A stretch of DNA of 64,000 nt from Bombiscardovia nodaiensis (GCA_033127725.1 AP026798.1:1302001-1366000), one strand, 5' to 3'. Shown: positions 38,839 to 48,289, counted from the stretch's first letter. Numbers and translations are program-made. The notes: generated by a model from the sequence alone, not told the origin.

Positions 38839-39393
38839 ATGACCCAGCACAAGGATAGCAACGCAGACGACAAGCCTCAACATGACCCCCCTTCCAGCAA
38901 GGGTGAGAACGAGCAAGACGACCCTGACTGGCAGGAGTTTCTCCAAGCCCACAGTGACGACTTAGGCGACGTGGAGTCCTCAGGAGCCGCGCGAAAGTTC
39001 GAACGACATGCCCGGAGGGAGCAAAAGAAGGCTGCGCTCAAGGCATCTGATTTGGACCAGTCGGCGTTCGTGGGTTCGGGCACGGGGGCGGGTCGCGGTC
39101 CTCGTGATTTCTCTACCAGCTGGCTCGACGTGGACTCGGTCATGGACCAGGGTTCAGACTTTAGGCCTCCTCAGCCCCATTTAGGCCACCTGAGCGGCGG
39201 ACTCCTGCTGTTATGGGTACTGACCCTCGTTGGCCTTGTTGGGCTGGTAGCGGCCCTCTTCCTGCCCCATTTGCCCGGTTTCTTAGGACCACTGTGTGCG
39301 CTCGCCACGCTCATCGGCATTGCAGGTCTGATCTCCAGCCGGCCCGACTTCCGCCATAGCAGAAACCCTGGCGACGATGGCGCCAGGGTTTGA
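38839..39393 (+). CDS. Hypothetical small membrane protein
   Basis: This 184-residue protein is not one I recognise. The first 110 residues are polar and acidic with a basic patch (KFERHARREQKKAALKA). Two hydrophobic segments follow at about 120-145 (LLLLWVLTLVGLVGLVAALF) and 150-170. The end is basic. No Shine-Dalgarno precedes ATG 38839, but TATTCT at 38826-38831 lies 7 nt upstream, so it may be leaderless. An ATG at 38809 in frame is the alternative. It diverges from plsC and converges on secA. Confidence 0.7.
   Translation: MTQHKDSNADDKPQHDPPSSKGENEQDDPDWQEFLQAHSDDLGDVESSGAARKFERHARREQKKAALKASDLDQSAFVGSGTGAGRGPRDFSTSWLDVDSVMDQGSDFRPPQPHLGHLSGGLLLLWVLTLVGLVGLVAALFLPHLPGFLGPLCALATLIGIAGLISSRPDFRHSRNPGDDGARV
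39363..39391 (+). terminator. Stem-loop overlapping the stop codon of the small membrane protein gene
   Basis: AAACCCTGGCG (39363-39373) pairs with CGCCAGGGTTT (39381-39391), an 11-bp stem with a 7-nt loop ending at the first base of the stop codon. There is only a short T-run. It is probably the terminator of the rightward gene. Confidence 0.65.
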
Positions 39394-39420
39394 ATGCTGA
39401 TCACTTTTACATGTTGATCA

Positions 39421-39452
39421 CTGGTGACGTTCATTCACCTGAACGTCACCAG
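39421..39452 (-). terminator. Stem-loop after secA
   Basis: CTGGTGACGTTCA (39421-39433) and its complement (39440-39452) form a perfect 13-bp stem with a 6-nt loop, starting 8 nt beyond the secA stop codon. No U-tract follows on the minus strand, so it would be a hairpin-only terminator or an mRNA 3' end stabiliser. Confidence 0.65.
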
Positions 39453-39460
39453 CTGCGGGC

Positions 39461-42412
39461 TCACTTCTTTTCGTTCTGCCCGTGGCACATCTTGTACTTG
39501 CGACCTGAACCACAGGGGCAAGGAGCGTTCTTAGCGGTGCCAGGGAAGGTCCGTCCGTCAGCCCAAGGAGTGCGTTCCTCTTCAGCCTTTGGCCGCTTGC
39601 TGACCGGCACAGCCTGTTCAGCGTGGCTCAGAGGTTCAGGACCCACAATGCCTACGGGCTCGCTGGTCTCCTCACCCTCGGACTCTTCGCTGGCCGACTC
39701 CTCCTCATCCGTCTCAGGCACAGATTCAAGCTCTGAGTCGGAATCAGACTTGTCGCTCTTGTCAGCAGCAGCCTGAGCCTCGTCGGCATCCTCATCTACA
39801 GCGTCTGGGTCATCGGGTGCCTGGTAGTTTACCTTCTCGTCTGAGGAGTCCTCATCGCCCTCGGCTTCGCCCTCTTGTTGGGACTGAGCCATTGCAGCCT
39901 CACTCTGGGCAACCTGATCCAAGTCCACATTGAAGAGCAGCTGGGCCGACTCCTCCTTGATGGCATCGAGCATGGAGTTGTACATCTGGAAGCCCTCGCG
40001 CTGATACTCCACCAGCGGGTCACGCTGACCCATACCACGCAGGCCAATGCCGTCCTTCAAGTAGTCCATCTCATACAGGTGTTCGCGCCACTTTTGGTCT
40101 AACACCGAGAGCACTACCCGGCGCTCGAGGTTACGCATGGGCTCATGTCCAAGCTCCTCTTCACGCTCCCCGTACACCTGGTCAGCATCTTCGACCAGCT
40201 TGTCTCGTAGGGCTTTGATAGCCTTGTCGCCCTTGAGCTTGCCCAGGGATTCCTGGGTCTCTTCCTGCTCGAGCGTGATGGGGTAGAGCGAACTCATCGC
40301 CTGCCAGAGGCCATCCCAGTCCCAGCCCTGAGGCTTGTCGGAACCCTGCTGGGCACCGCGAATGTAGGACTCAATGGTGTCGCTGATGAAGCGCTGGACA
40401 TCGCCGTGGATGTCTTCGCCCTTGAGCACAGCCTGGCGCTCGGCATAAATCACCTTGCGCTGTTTGTTCATCACGTCGTCATACTTGAGCACGTTCTTAC
40501 GAATCTCGTAGTTGCGCGATTCAACCGACTTCTGTGCGTTACGCACACCCTTGGAGACCGACTTGGACTCGATAGGCTCGCCCTCAGGCATGCCCTTCGA
40601 CATCACTCGGGCCACCAGCTGGGTGTTGAACAGGCGCATGAGGTCGTCTTCGAGCGACAGGTAGAAACGGGACTCGCCCGGGTCACCCTGACGGCCGGAA
40701 CGGCCTCGCAGCTGGTTGTCAATACGGCGAGACTCGTGGCGCTCGGTACCAAGCACATAGAGACCGCCGAGCTCAACGACTTCCTCGTGCTCGTCTTTCA
40801 CCTGCTCCTTGACCTCGGCCAAGGTGTCCGGCCAGAGCTTTTCATATTCTTCGGGCGTGTCGTCCGGTGAGTAGCCCTGCTCCTTGAGCTTCTGGTCGGC
40901 CAGGAACTCTACGTTGCCACCGAGCATAATATCAGTACCACGGCCAGCCATGTTGGTAGCCACAGTGACAGCACCTTTACGACCTGCCACAGCCACTACG
41001 CCAGCTTCCTTAGCGTGCTGCTTAGCGTTCAGCACCTGATGGTCAATGCCAGCCACATCAAGCAGGGAGGAGACCACCTCAGAAGATTCCACCGATGCCG
41101 TACCGAGCAGAACCGGCTGCCCCTTGGCGTGGCGCTTGGCCACATCCTTTACAATGGCGGCCAGCTTTTCCTTCTTGGTCCGGTAGATCAGATCGTCCTG
41201 ATCCTCACGAATCATGGGCTTGTTGGTCGGAATAGGAATCACACCCAGCTTGTAGGTGTTCATAAACTCAGCTGCCTCAGTTTCAGCAGTACCGGTCATG
41301 CCCGCCAGCTTGTCATACATGCGGAAGTAGTTCTGCAAGGTAATCGTGGCGAAAGTCTGGTTCTCCGCCTTGACTTCCACGTTCTCCTTGGCTTCGATGG
41401 CCTGGTGAAGACCCTCATTGTAGCGGCGACCGTGCAGGAGTCGGCCCGTGTGCTCGTCAACGATGAGCACTTCGCCGTTCTGCACCACGTAGTCGCGGTC
41501 CTTCAAGAAGAGTTCCTTGGCTTTGATGGCGTTGTTTAAGTACCCAATCAGAGCCGTATTGCCAGGCTCGTAAAGGTTGTCGATACCCAGGAAGTCCTCA
41601 ACCTTGCTGATACCAGGGTCCAAGATGCCGACAGTCTTCTTCTTTTCGTCGACCTCATAGTCCTCATCACGGGTCAGTTTGGGAGCTAGCTTGGCAAACT
41701 GCCGGTACCAGCGAGTCACATCGCCCTCGGCAGGACCGGAGATAATCAGAGGCGTACGAGCCTCATCAATCAAAATGGAGTCCACCTCATCCACGATGGC
41801 ATAGTGGTGGCCGCGCTGCACGAGCTCAGACTTGTCCCAAGCCATGTTGTCTCGCAGGTAGTCAAAACCGAACTCGTTGTTGGTACCATACGTAATGTCG
41901 GCCTCGTACTGCTTGCGGCGTTCGGCTGGCTTCTGATCGGTGATGATGCAGCCCACGCTCATGCCCAGGAAGCGGAAGATACGCCCCATGAGCTCGCTCT
42001 GGTAGGAAGCCAGGTAGTCGTTGACGGTGATGACGTGGACGCCTTTGCCTTCGAGCGCATTGAGATAGGCCGGTAGGGTGGCCACCAGGGTCTTACCTTC
42101 ACCAGTCTTCATCTCGGAGATGTTGCCCCAGTGCAAGGCCGCACCGCCCATGAGCTGCACGTCGAAGTGTCGCTGCCCTAGTGTCCGCTTGGACACCTCA
42201 CGAACAGTGGCGAATGCTTCGGGCATCAGATCGTCAAGCGACTCGCCGTCAGCCAAGCGCTCCTTGAATTTGGCGGTCTGTCCCTTGAGCTCGTCATCGC
42301 TCATAGCGGATATCTGATCCTCTAAGGCATTCGCTGCTTTCGCAACATTTTCCAATTTACGAAGTTGGCGCCCCTCACCCATGCGAAGGATCTTGTCCAA
42401 GACTGCTACCAC
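39461..42412 (-). CDS. secA: Preprotein translocase ATPase subunit SecA
   Basis: SecA drives proteins through the SecYEG channel. This 983-residue protein has Walker A GEGKTLVA near residue 103, the DEAD-like box [20 protein letters not shown], the [19 protein letters not shown] motif and a C-terminal zinc-binding SEC-C motif ([13 protein letters not shown]) after a long acidic linker of about 100 residues. The start is GTG 42412, giving the usual actinobacterial opening [20 protein letters not shown], with AGGGAG 7 nt upstream. An ATG 66 nt further upstream lacks these features. This is the canonical SecA1. Confidence 0.95.
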   Translation of the reverse strand: MVAVLDKILRMGEGRQLRKLENVAKAANALEDQISAMSDDELKGQTAKFKERLADGESLDDLMPEAFATVREVSKRTLGQRHFDVQLMGGAALHWGNISEMKTGEGKTLVATLPAYLNALEGKGVHVITVNDYLASYQSELMGRIFRFLGMSVGCIITDQKPAERRKQYEADITYGTNNEFGFDYLRDNMAWDKSELVQRGHHYAIVDEVDSILIDEARTPLIISGPAEGDVTRWYRQFAKLAPKLTRDEDYEVDEKKKTVGILDPGISKVEDFLGIDNLYEPGNTALIGYLNNAIKAKELFLKDRDYVVQNGEVLIVDEHTGRLLHGRRYNEGLHQAIEAKENVEVKAENQTFATITLQNYFRMYDKLAGMTGTAETEAAEFMNTYKLGVIPIPTNKPMIREDQDDLIYRTKKEKLAAIVKDVAKRHAKGQPVLLGTASVESSEVVSSLLDVAGIDHQVLNAKQHAKEAGVVAVAGRKGAVTVATNMAGRGTDIMLGGNVEFLADQKLKEQGYSPDDTPEEYEKLWPDTLAEVKEQVKDEHEEVVELGGLYVLGTERHESRRIDNQLRGRSGRQGDPGESRFYLSLEDDLMRLFNTQLVARVMSKGMPEGEPIESKSVSKGVRNAQKSVESRNYEIRKNVLKYDDVMNKQRKVIYAERQAVLKGEDIHGDVQRFISDTIESYIRGAQQGSDKPQGWDWDGLWQAMSSLYPITLEQEETQESLGKLKGDKAIKALRDKLVEDADQVYGEREEELGHEPMRNLERRVVLSVLDQKWREHLYEMDYLKDGIGLRGMGQRDPLVEYQREGFQMYNSMLDAIKEESAQLLFNVDLDQVAQSEAAMAQSQQEGEAEGDEDSSDEKVNYQAPDDPDAVDEDADEAQAAADKSDKSDSDSELESVPETDEEESASEESEGEETSEPVGIVGPEPLSHAEQAVPVSKRPKAEEERTPWADGRTFPGTAKNAPCPCGSGRKYKMCHGQNEKK

Positions 42413-42544
42413 GTTGCGCTCCCTATGATTCTTCCCAACAATACTCAAATCTAGCCCAGTGGGTCCAGCTAGGCTCAAGCCTTCCCCATCTTACGCGGCC
42501 TACCAGATTTTCTCTAAATTAGCATCCAGCCCCAACAAGATGAG

Positions 42545-43069
42545 CTATCCTCGGCTGTCGAAATTGACATACTCCAGGCTCCGATTGCTCCCATCATCCT
42601 CGACCAGGACCTGACCCGTGGGGTGCATGCCCATCGCCCGGTAAAAACTCTGAGCCTTCCTGTTCGCTTCCTGCACCCACAGGGCCAACCGAGGCGTACT
42701 GACAGCGCGGGCCACAGCCTGAAAAAGGCCACGGCCTATCCCCTGCCCCTGCCAGGCTTGAAGCACATATATAGCTCCCAGTTCAGCGGTGTTGGGGGAA
42801 GCAATGGGCGCTCTGGCCGGGTCTATGTATTCAGCAAATCCGACGAGCTGGTCACCGATCTTAGCTACCAGTGTCGCGTCCCTGCCGTGCCGCTTGGTCA
42901 CCTCAAGTGCAAACTCTGGCGTTATCTTGTCAACCAGCCAGTCCGGCAACACGCCTTCGTAAGTTTCTTGCCAGGTTTGCGCATGGACCTGCGCTTTCGC
43001 CTGGTAGTCCTCAGGCTGGAGCCGGCAGATCCGAAGGCCGCTTACCTGCTGCTGGGTATCCGAACTCAT
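42545..43069 (-). CDS. GNAT family N-acetyltransferase
   Basis: This 174-residue GCN5-type acyltransferase shows the acetyl-CoA binding loop QAWQGQGIGRGLFQAV (Q/R-x-x-G-x-G/A pattern) near residue 110 and a conserved C-terminal AQSFYRAMGMHPTG. The acceptor is not evident. GAAGGACG precedes the ATG. It lies alone between hpf and secA on the same strand. Confidence 0.88.
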   Translation of the reverse strand: MSSDTQQQVSGLRICRLQPEDYQAKAQVHAQTWQETYEGVLPDWLVDKITPEFALEVTKRHGRDATLVAKIGDQLVGFAEYIDPARAPIASPNTAELGAIYVLQAWQGQGIGRGLFQAVARAVSTPRLALWVQEANRKAQSFYRAMGMHPTGQVLVEDDGSNRSLEYVNFDSRG

Positions 43070-43184
43070 ACACGTCCTTCCGCGAGGTACCTAAACGACC
43101 AGGGCGGGTGCTCACCTCATACGGCAGGCATCCGCCCCAACACTTACTGGCGATGCTGGCAGAAGCACAGCTGCCAGCTAATAG

Positions 43185-43853
43185 CTACTTCTTAGCTTCA
43201 GCCATGTGCTCAGGCGTGTCGATTTCAAACACGCCATAGGACCAGCCGTGACGCCGGTAGACCACAGATGGACGGTTGGTCTCTTTGTTCACGAAGAGGA
43301 AGAAATCATGCCCGATCAGTTCCATCTCGTACAGGGCCTCGTCAATGCTCATGGGCTCGGCAATGTGGAGCTTGCGACGGATCACAATCGGAGTGTCTCC
43401 AACTTGAACTTCCACTGACTGACCGGGTCCCAGGTCAGAAGCCATGGCATCTTGCTGAGCCGAGTTCTGCTCCTCGGGCTCAACCACGCTCTCCTGCGGC
43501 TTCTCCAGAGGCATATCCATGGGCATCGGCAGACGCTCCAGGCCCCGACGGTGGTCCTTGCGACGGTCACGGGTACGGCGCAAGCGCAGGGTCAGCTTGT
43601 CTAAGGCCATATCGAAAGCGGAGAATTCATCAGCGCTGGAAGCCTCAGCTCGCACTACGGTCTTGCCTGCAATGACCGTTAACTCCACGCGCTTGGCAGA
43701 ATCTGCCTGGCGAGGATTGCCCTCATGCGTGAGGACAACTTGAACACGCTGAGCATCAGGAGCTATAGCGGTCACACGATTCATCTTGCTCTCGACGACA
43801 TCACGAAACTTTTGCTTGATCTGCGTATGGCGTCCGGTAACGACGATATCCAT
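43185..43853 (-). CDS. hpf: Ribosome hibernation promoting factor, long form
   Basis: This 222-residue protein stores ribosomes as inactive 100S dimers in slow growth. The N-terminal S30AE/RaiA domain (about 1-105) begins MDIVVTGRHTQIKQKFRDVV. A variable linker follows. The C-terminal dimerisation domain (about 160-222) contains VIRRKLHIAEPMSIDEALYEMELIGHDFFLF. AGGAGG lies 5-6 nt before the ATG. HPF upstream of secA is a common actinobacterial order. It diverges from rnpB. Confidence 0.95.
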   Translation of the reverse strand: MDIVVTGRHTQIKQKFRDVVESKMNRVTAIAPDAQRVQVVLTHEGNPRQADSAKRVELTVIAGKTVVRAEASSADEFSAFDMALDKLTLRLRRTRDRRKDHRRGLERLPMPMDMPLEKPQESVVEPEEQNSAQQDAMASDLGPGQSVEVQVGDTPIVIRRKLHIAEPMSIDEALYEMELIGHDFFLFVNKETNRPSVVYRRHGWSYGVFEIDTPEHMAEAKK

Positions 43854-43975
43854 GTGGACCTCCTTTTGTCAGACGGGCCTTACCCCGTTCGGTCAGCCCA
43901 AGAGCAACATAGCCCTTGTGCTTACTGTTCGATTGTAGCCGCTGAAAGTGGAAACACTCAAACGCAATCCTGACC

Positions 43976-43998
43976 GTTTGCTGAAGAAAGCAGCAAAC
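43976..43998. other. Short stem-loop between hpf and rnpB
   Basis: GTTTGCTG (43976-43983) and CAGCAAAC (43991-43998) form a perfect 8-bp stem with a 7-nt loop, about 45 nt upstream of the predicted rnpB 5' end. Its purpose is unknown; it could be an operator-like dyad for either divergent gene. Confidence 0.35.
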
Positions 43999-44040
43999 TC
44001 GGCAGACACGCGGAAGGGAAGTTTCGGCTAAGCTTACAGG

Positions 44041-44405
44041 AGTGAGATCCCGTGATGATCGCGGTAGCTTTTTGGGCTACTGAGGAACTTCCGGGCTCCG
44101 TAGAGCACGATGACGGATAACGTCCGCCCAGGGTGACCTGAGAGATAGCGCAACAGAGAGTAGACCGCCCGCTGAGTTTCCCAGCGAGTAAGGGTGAAAG
44201 GGTGGTGTAAGAGACCACCGGGCTGCTGGTAACAGGAGTCGCATGGCAAGCCTCATCGGGAGCAAGGCCAAGCAGAAGGCATATCAGGGTTGCTCGCCCT
44301 GTCTTCGGGTAGGCCGCTAGAGCCTGACGGTAACGTCAGGTCGAGATGGATGATCATCCGCCCCCATCTGGGGGTGACAGAACCCGGGGTATAGGGATCT
44401 CACAC
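44041..44405 (+). ncRNA. rnpB: RNase P RNA
   Basis: This is the catalytic RNA that matures tRNA 5' ends. The P1 helix is formed by GTGAGATCC (44042-44050) with GGATCTCAC (44395-44403). Conserved segments are in order: GAGGAACTTCCGGGCTCC at 44082-44099, GCAACAGAGAGTAGACCGCC near 44150, AAGGGTGAAAGGGTGGTGTA with AAGAGACCACCGG near 44190-44221, and ACAGAACCCGGGGTATAGG near 44377. It is type A-like as in other Actinobacteria. TAAGCT at 44029-44034 is a candidate -10 and a T-run follows the 3' end. Reading frames across it are not genes. The ends are accurate to a few bases. Confidence 0.95.
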
Positions 44406-44409
44406 TTTT

Positions 44410-45249
44410 CTATGCTGCCTCGTCTTGGAAGACATCCCCTGCAACCTGCTTGAGCACGCCAGGATCATGCCCCTTGCGCCCACCGGCGGACCACAGTCGG
44501 CGCTGGCGGACAGATACATCTAAGCCACGGGTCTTAGCGGCCACTTTTCTACCAAGCTCGTAGGCAGCGTCCACAAACAGTCCCTCCTGGGCAGCCTGGG
44601 TCACTACTTCTTCCGCAGTAGAGCGTGTAAGCCCCTTGCGTACCATCTCCTGCAAGCATCCCCGCTCCCCCAAGTTCCGGCGCAGGCAATAGCGCAAAAA
44701 AGACTGTGCATAGCTGAGATCATCAACTAAGCCAAGCTCTTCCAAGCGGCTCACAACTCGTTCAACCACCAGCGGATCATAACCCTTGGCTAGCAGTCTA
44801 TCCACCAGAGCCTGCCGAGGACGGGCAGCCGCATCGAGCAGGGTCAAGCCGGCTTCCCGACAAGCATCTTCATCTAAGGGGTCAGCCACACTAGCCACAG
44901 AGGATGGCCGACCGCGATAGCCGAAACCTCCCTGGCGAGGTTTCCTAGCCTGCTGCCGGTACCGCTGTCGCCTCCCCTTTGAACGGGTAGACTTATCCGT
45001 CTCTTCAGCTTCGCCGTCTATGCGGCCAAAGTGCGCCTGGGCTAGCCGCTGCGGGTGGTCTCCACCGGTGCCAGCGCCTGCAAAATAGGGGTTTTGCTCT
45101 TCTACCAGCCCTGCTGCTTTGTGGCCAAGGGCCGATTGCGCAAGCACATCATGGGTGCTCTTTGCTGGTGGTTGAGGTAGGTCGGTGTCATCCTGACCTA
45201 CCTCTATGCGCACAGGATGCTTGCTGAGGAAGGCAGCTGCCTCAATCAT
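44410..45249 (-). CDS. recX: RecA regulator RecX
   Basis: RecX binds the RecA filament and limits its activity. The protein has 279 residues: an N-terminal extension of about 125 polar, basic residues, then the RecX three-helix repeats (AARPRQALVDRLLAKGYDPLVVERVVSRLEELGLVDD and onward). GAGG lies about 5 nt before ATG 45249, which is 7 nt after the recA stop codon, so it is cotranscribed with recA. The gene ends close to the 3' end of the converging rnpB. Confidence 0.9.
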   Translation of the reverse strand: MIEAAAFLSKHPVRIEVGQDDTDLPQPPAKSTHDVLAQSALGHKAAGLVEEQNPYFAGAGTGGDHPQRLAQAHFGRIDGEAEETDKSTRSKGRRQRYRQQARKPRQGGFGYRGRPSSVASVADPLDEDACREAGLTLLDAAARPRQALVDRLLAKGYDPLVVERVVSRLEELGLVDDLSYAQSFLRYCLRRNLGERGCLQEMVRKGLTRSTAEEVVTQAAQEGLFVDAAYELGRKVAAKTRGLDVSVRQRRLWSAGGRKGHDPGVLKQVAGDVFQDEAA

Positions 45250-45256
45250 AATGACC

Positions 45257-46447
45257 TCAGGCGGCTTGAGCAGCTAGGACCGGTTGACCCTTGCTGGCTG
45301 CCTGCGGTTCGTCTGCCCCAGTTGCGGGCTCCTCAGCCTTGTCTGTAGGTTCAGAGGCTGATGGAGCCTTGCTCTCACTCTCGTCCGGCTGGCTCTCACC
45401 CGCGGGATGCAGACCAAAAGCGGCCTTAACTTTATTCTCAACCTCTTGGGTCAAGCCCGGATTGTCTTTCAAGAACTGGCGAACATTCTCCCTACCTTGC
45501 CCGAGCTGATCGCCCTCATAGGTAAACCAGGAGCCCGATTTCTTGATCACGTTTGCCTGCAGGGCCATGTCGATAACCGACCCCTCCTTGGAGATGCCCT
45601 CACCGTAGAGAATGTCAAACTCTGCAATTTTGAAGGGCGGGGCCATCTTGTTTTTCACCACCTTCACCTTGGTGCGGTTGCCTACAGCCTCGTCTCCGTT
45701 TTTCAGGGTCTGGATACGTCGAATATCGAGGCGGACCGAGGCGTAGAACTTCAGAGCCTTGCCGCCGGTAGTGGTCTCAGGCGAACCAAAGAATACGCCA
45801 ATCTTCTCACGCAACTGGTTGATGAAGACGGCCGTGGTATTAGCCTGCGAAAGAGCGCCCGTCATCTTGCGCAAGGCCTGGCTCATCAACCGAGCCTGGA
45901 GGCCAACGTGGCTATCTCCCATGTCACCGTCAATTTCGGCCTTGGGCACCAGCGCTGCTACAGAGTCGATAACAATGATGTCCAGGGCTCCCGAGCGAAT
46001 GAGCATGTCGGCGATCTCTAGGGCCTGCTCGCCATTGTCTGGCTGGGAGACGATGAGTGAATCGGTGTCGACACCGAGCTTGCGGGCATAGTCAGGATCG
46101 AGAGCGTGCTCAGCATCAATGAAGGCTGCTACTCCCCCATTTTTCTGCGCGTTCGCTACGGCGTGTAAGGCCAGCGTGGTCTTACCAGAGGACTCTGGTC
46201 CGTAGATTTCTACGATGCGCCCCCGGGGAAGTCCCCCAATACCCAACGCCATGTCTAAGGCCAAAGAACCGGTGGGAATGACCTCCACATCTTGGGCCGG
46301 CTTGTCACCCAAGCGCATGGCTGACCCCTTGCCAAAGCTCTTTTCCACTTGCGCCAAGGCTGTGTCGAGAGCTGCTTTGCGGCGGGGATCCATGCCGTCC
46401 AACTCTTCGACCTTCGACTTGCCCTTACTATTCGTCTGATGTGCCAT
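45257..46447 (-). CDS. recA: Recombinase RecA
   Basis: RecA performs strand exchange and triggers LexA cleavage. This 396-residue protein has Walker A GPESSGKT at 83-90, the [22 protein letters not shown] region with L2, and an Ala/Glu/Ser-rich acidic C-terminal tail. No intein is present. The start is ATG 46447 with AAGGAGA 7 nt upstream; in-frame upstream codons lack this. A LexA-type box lies 158 nt upstream and recX follows. Confidence 0.96.
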   Translation of the reverse strand: MAHQTNSKGKSKVEELDGMDPRRKAALDTALAQVEKSFGKGSAMRLGDKPAQDVEVIPTGSLALDMALGIGGLPRGRIVEIYGPESSGKTTLALHAVANAQKNGGVAAFIDAEHALDPDYARKLGVDTDSLIVSQPDNGEQALEIADMLIRSGALDIIVIDSVAALVPKAEIDGDMGDSHVGLQARLMSQALRKMTGALSQANTTAVFINQLREKIGVFFGSPETTTGGKALKFYASVRLDIRRIQTLKNGDEAVGNRTKVKVVKNKMAPPFKIAEFDILYGEGISKEGSVIDMALQANVIKKSGSWFTYEGDQLGQGRENVRQFLKDNPGLTQEVENKVKAAFGLHPAGESQPDESESKAPSASEPTDKAEEPATGADEPQAASKGQPVLAAQAA

Positions 46448-46523
46448 AAGGCTCTCCTTCATCACTACATGCTGTACACAGCCCACCTTAATTGCAGGCA
46501 CGGCGTAAAACTACTTGGAGCGC

Positions 46524-46540
46524 CAATGTGGTCGAACGTG
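46524..46540. promoter_or_regulatory. 17-nt motif in the recA promoter region, shared with the DUF4192 gene
   Basis: CAATGTGGTCGAACGTG matches 34373-34389 at 16 of 17 positions. It is followed at 46549-46560 by a perfect 12-bp palindrome, TCCACATGTGGA. Both lie between the LexA box and the recA start. Confidence 0.4.
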
Positions 46541-46604
46541 ACAATCTATCCACATGTGGAGTACTCCCCTCTTACTGAGCTACTCTTGAGTATAACCGAA
46601 GATG

Positions 46605-46618
46605 CGAACAAATGTTCG
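46605..46618 (-). promoter_or_regulatory. LexA-type SOS box upstream of recA
   Basis: CGAAC-AAAT-GTTCG is a perfect 5-bp dyad with a 4-nt spacer and matches the Gram-positive/actinobacterial SOS box core CGAACNNNNGTTCG. It lies between the DUF3046 stop (46629) and recA, 158 nt from the recA start codon. It predicts LexA repression of recA-recX. Confidence 0.85.
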
Positions 46619-46628
46619 AACGCTTCAA

Positions 46629-46862
46629 TTACGCGGCAGGCAGCGGCGGTGCATTGTGGTCTTTGCCCCAACGCTTGGAATCCGGTACCTCCATCTGATC
46701 ACACAAGACATTCCACACGATCCTTGGCTCCACTCCCGCCTGAAGCGCCTCAAGCACCGTCATAGAATCGAGCCGATAGAGACGCTGATCTTGAGCCAGA
46801 CTGCGCCCGTAGGCCCGCCCAAAAATTTCATCGACCAGAGCCCAGAATTCACGTTCTTTCAT
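46629..46862 (-). CDS. DUF3046 domain protein
   Basis: This 77-residue protein belongs to DUF3046, found just upstream of recA in many Actinobacteria. The conserved core is MKEREFWALVDEIFGRAYGRSLAQD and a central MTVLEALQAGVEPRIVWNVLCD. Function unknown. ATG 46862 has AGGT 5 nt upstream; a GTG at 46868 is in frame. The recA SOS box begins 10 nt past its stop codon, so recA can be induced independently. Confidence 0.9.
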   Translation of the reverse strand: MKEREFWALVDEIFGRAYGRSLAQDQRLYRLDSMTVLEALQAGVEPRIVWNVLCDQMEVPDSKRWGKDHNAPPLPAA

Positions 46863-46900
46863 AAGCACCTAGCTTAGAGGAGACCAACGAAGAAGATATG

Positions 46901-46928
46901 AAAAGGCCTGGCCCCGAAGAGCCAGGCT
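46901..46928 (-). terminator. Intrinsic terminator of the clgR-type gene
   Basis: GCCTGGC (46906-46912) pairs with GCCAGGC (46921-46927) around an 8-nt loop. On the minus strand four T residues follow (46904-46901). It lies 74 nt past the stop of the regulator gene and upstream of DUF3046. Confidence 0.85.
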
Positions 46929-47001
46929 CGATAGACAGCGCCCAGGCTGAAGACGGAGCATACTCATCCGCCCTCAGCTAGGCTGACGCTGTCAGCAGCA
47001 A

Positions 47002-47520
47002 TCAGTTCTGATGTGATTCCAGGTAGTCAGCCACCAGACGCAAGGTCTGCGGCACGCCCAGTCCCAGAGCATCGGCAATAGAACTCAAGAGTTCAGAACT
47101 CGCTTCCTTCTGCCCACGCTCCACCTCGGAGAGGTAACCCAGGGAGACGCCAGCTTTTTCACTGACCTCACGCAGGGTCTTATGGTCATTGGTTCGCAAC
47201 TCGCGCAAGACATGTCCCAAAGCCTCGCGGAGGGAGACTTCTTCGCTGACCTGCTGACTTTCGCGGCCGCGGCTTACTTCCTGTTTATTGGCGTTGACGC
47301 CATCTTCTTGCATCCACATTTTATTCAGACTCGCTTGGCGCTCTTCCTTAGCCTTCTTAGCGGCCCGGGCGCGCAGTACCTGCTGCTGAGCGAAAGCAAC
47401 CGCCCGCCGCTGAGCTGGTGTCAAATCCCGAACACGCGCTCCTTGATCGCGGCTGTTAGCCATCGGGTTGAGCTCGAACGTATCCTTGGACCTGGTCAAC
47501 ACGGTTTCAACCTTGTTCAT
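47002..47520 (-). CDS. clgR: ClgR-type XRE family transcriptional regulator
   Basis: ClgR activates clp protease and related stress genes in Actinobacteria. The 172-residue protein has a C-terminal helix-turn-helix (about 100-160) reading [40 protein letters not shown] split over the typical ClgR core, and a basic Ala/Gln-rich N-terminal part longer than in most family members. The start ATG 47520 has AAAGGGG 6 nt upstream; several in-frame ATGs lie further up. It follows pncC on the same strand, as in relatives. Confidence 0.85.
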   Translation of the reverse strand: MNKVETVLTRSKDTFELNPMANSRDQGARVRDLTPAQRRAVAFAQQQVLRARAAKKAKEERQASLNKMWMQEDGVNANKQEVSRGRESQQVSEEVSLREALGHVLRELRTNDHKTLREVSEKAGVSLGYLSEVERGQKEASSELLSSIADALGLGVPQTLRLVADYLESHQN

Positions 47521-47716
47521 CACAGCCCCTTTCACCATATCGGTATCCATCATCACTTGACCCAAACCATCTGAGAGCTGAATTATTCCCAGCACGAAAC
47601 AATACGGAGCAAATGTGACCTATCTCACGAGTGCCCGCAAATCTGCCTCGAGCACCCTGGCGGAAGCTAAGCCCCTGGCAAGGAGCCACTAGCAGCTGCG
47701 ACAGAGCCTGACGCTC

Positions 47717-48289
47717 TCAGCGGGCGTCGTTGTCTTGAAGGATATGCAAGAGCCTGCGTAAGACTTGCAGGACCGCGCTCCGTCTCACAGCCTGCCTGGA
47801 ACCCAGAAGATTCAACTGCTGCGAGCCCACGCCAGGAGCTCCGGCAGAAGGGTCCGACTGCGAAATGTTGGAAACCATGCCCGCCGGCAGAGCGAAACCA
47901 ATGTAGACCAAACCAGCCGGTTGCCCATGTTCAGGGCCAGGGCCAGCTACACCTGTAGTTGACAGGCCGATAACCTTACCGGCGTGCCCTGCCTGCCCAT
48001 ACAAGCGGGCAGTCCCGAGGGCCATCTGCTCAGCCACTTGCGGATGAACAGCACCATAGGTCTGCAAAAGCTGCTCATCAACTCCGAGAATAGCGGCCTT
48101 AGCCCCGCTGTCATAAGTCACTGCTGACCCGAGAAAAACCTGGGAGGCACCAGGTATGCGGACAAAAGCGTCGGCCAGGAGACCACCAGTCAAGGATTCA
48201 GATGCCGCTATATAGAGCCCCTGCCGCCCACAGGCAGCCAAAATCATCCGCGCTAATCCGTCACAGCGCTCCACTACATCGTCGTCCAC
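47717..48289 (-). CDS. pncC: Nicotinamide-nucleotide amidohydrolase (CinA C-terminal domain)
   Basis: This 190-residue protein is a stand-alone CinA C-terminal (PncC) domain, which deamidates nicotinamide mononucleotide in NAD recycling. The family signature is ASESLTGGLLADAFVRIPGA with GSAVTYDSGAKAAILGV after it, and STTGVAGPGPEHGQPAGLVY later. The start is GTG 48289 with GGGAGG 6 nt upstream. It sits between pgsA and clgR, a conserved actinobacterial order. Confidence 0.92.
   Translation of the reverse strand: MDDDVVERCDGLARMILAACGRQGLYIAASESLTGGLLADAFVRIPGASQVFLGSAVTYDSGAKAAILGVDEQLLQTYGAVHPQVAEQMALGTARLYGQAGHAGKVIGLSTTGVAGPGPEHGQPAGLVYIGFALPAGMVSNISQSDPSAGAPGVGSQQLNLLGSRQAVRRSAVLQVLRRLLHILQDNDAR

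Noticed and set aside
42413..42478. 22-residue N-terminal extension of SecA
   Set aside because: The GTG at 42412 has AGGGAG at proper spacing and gives the usual family N-terminus; the upstream ATG does not.
43958..44271. Short minus-strand reading frames between hpf and recX
   Set aside because: They lie across the RNase P RNA gene, lack ribosome binding sites and read as low-quality protein.
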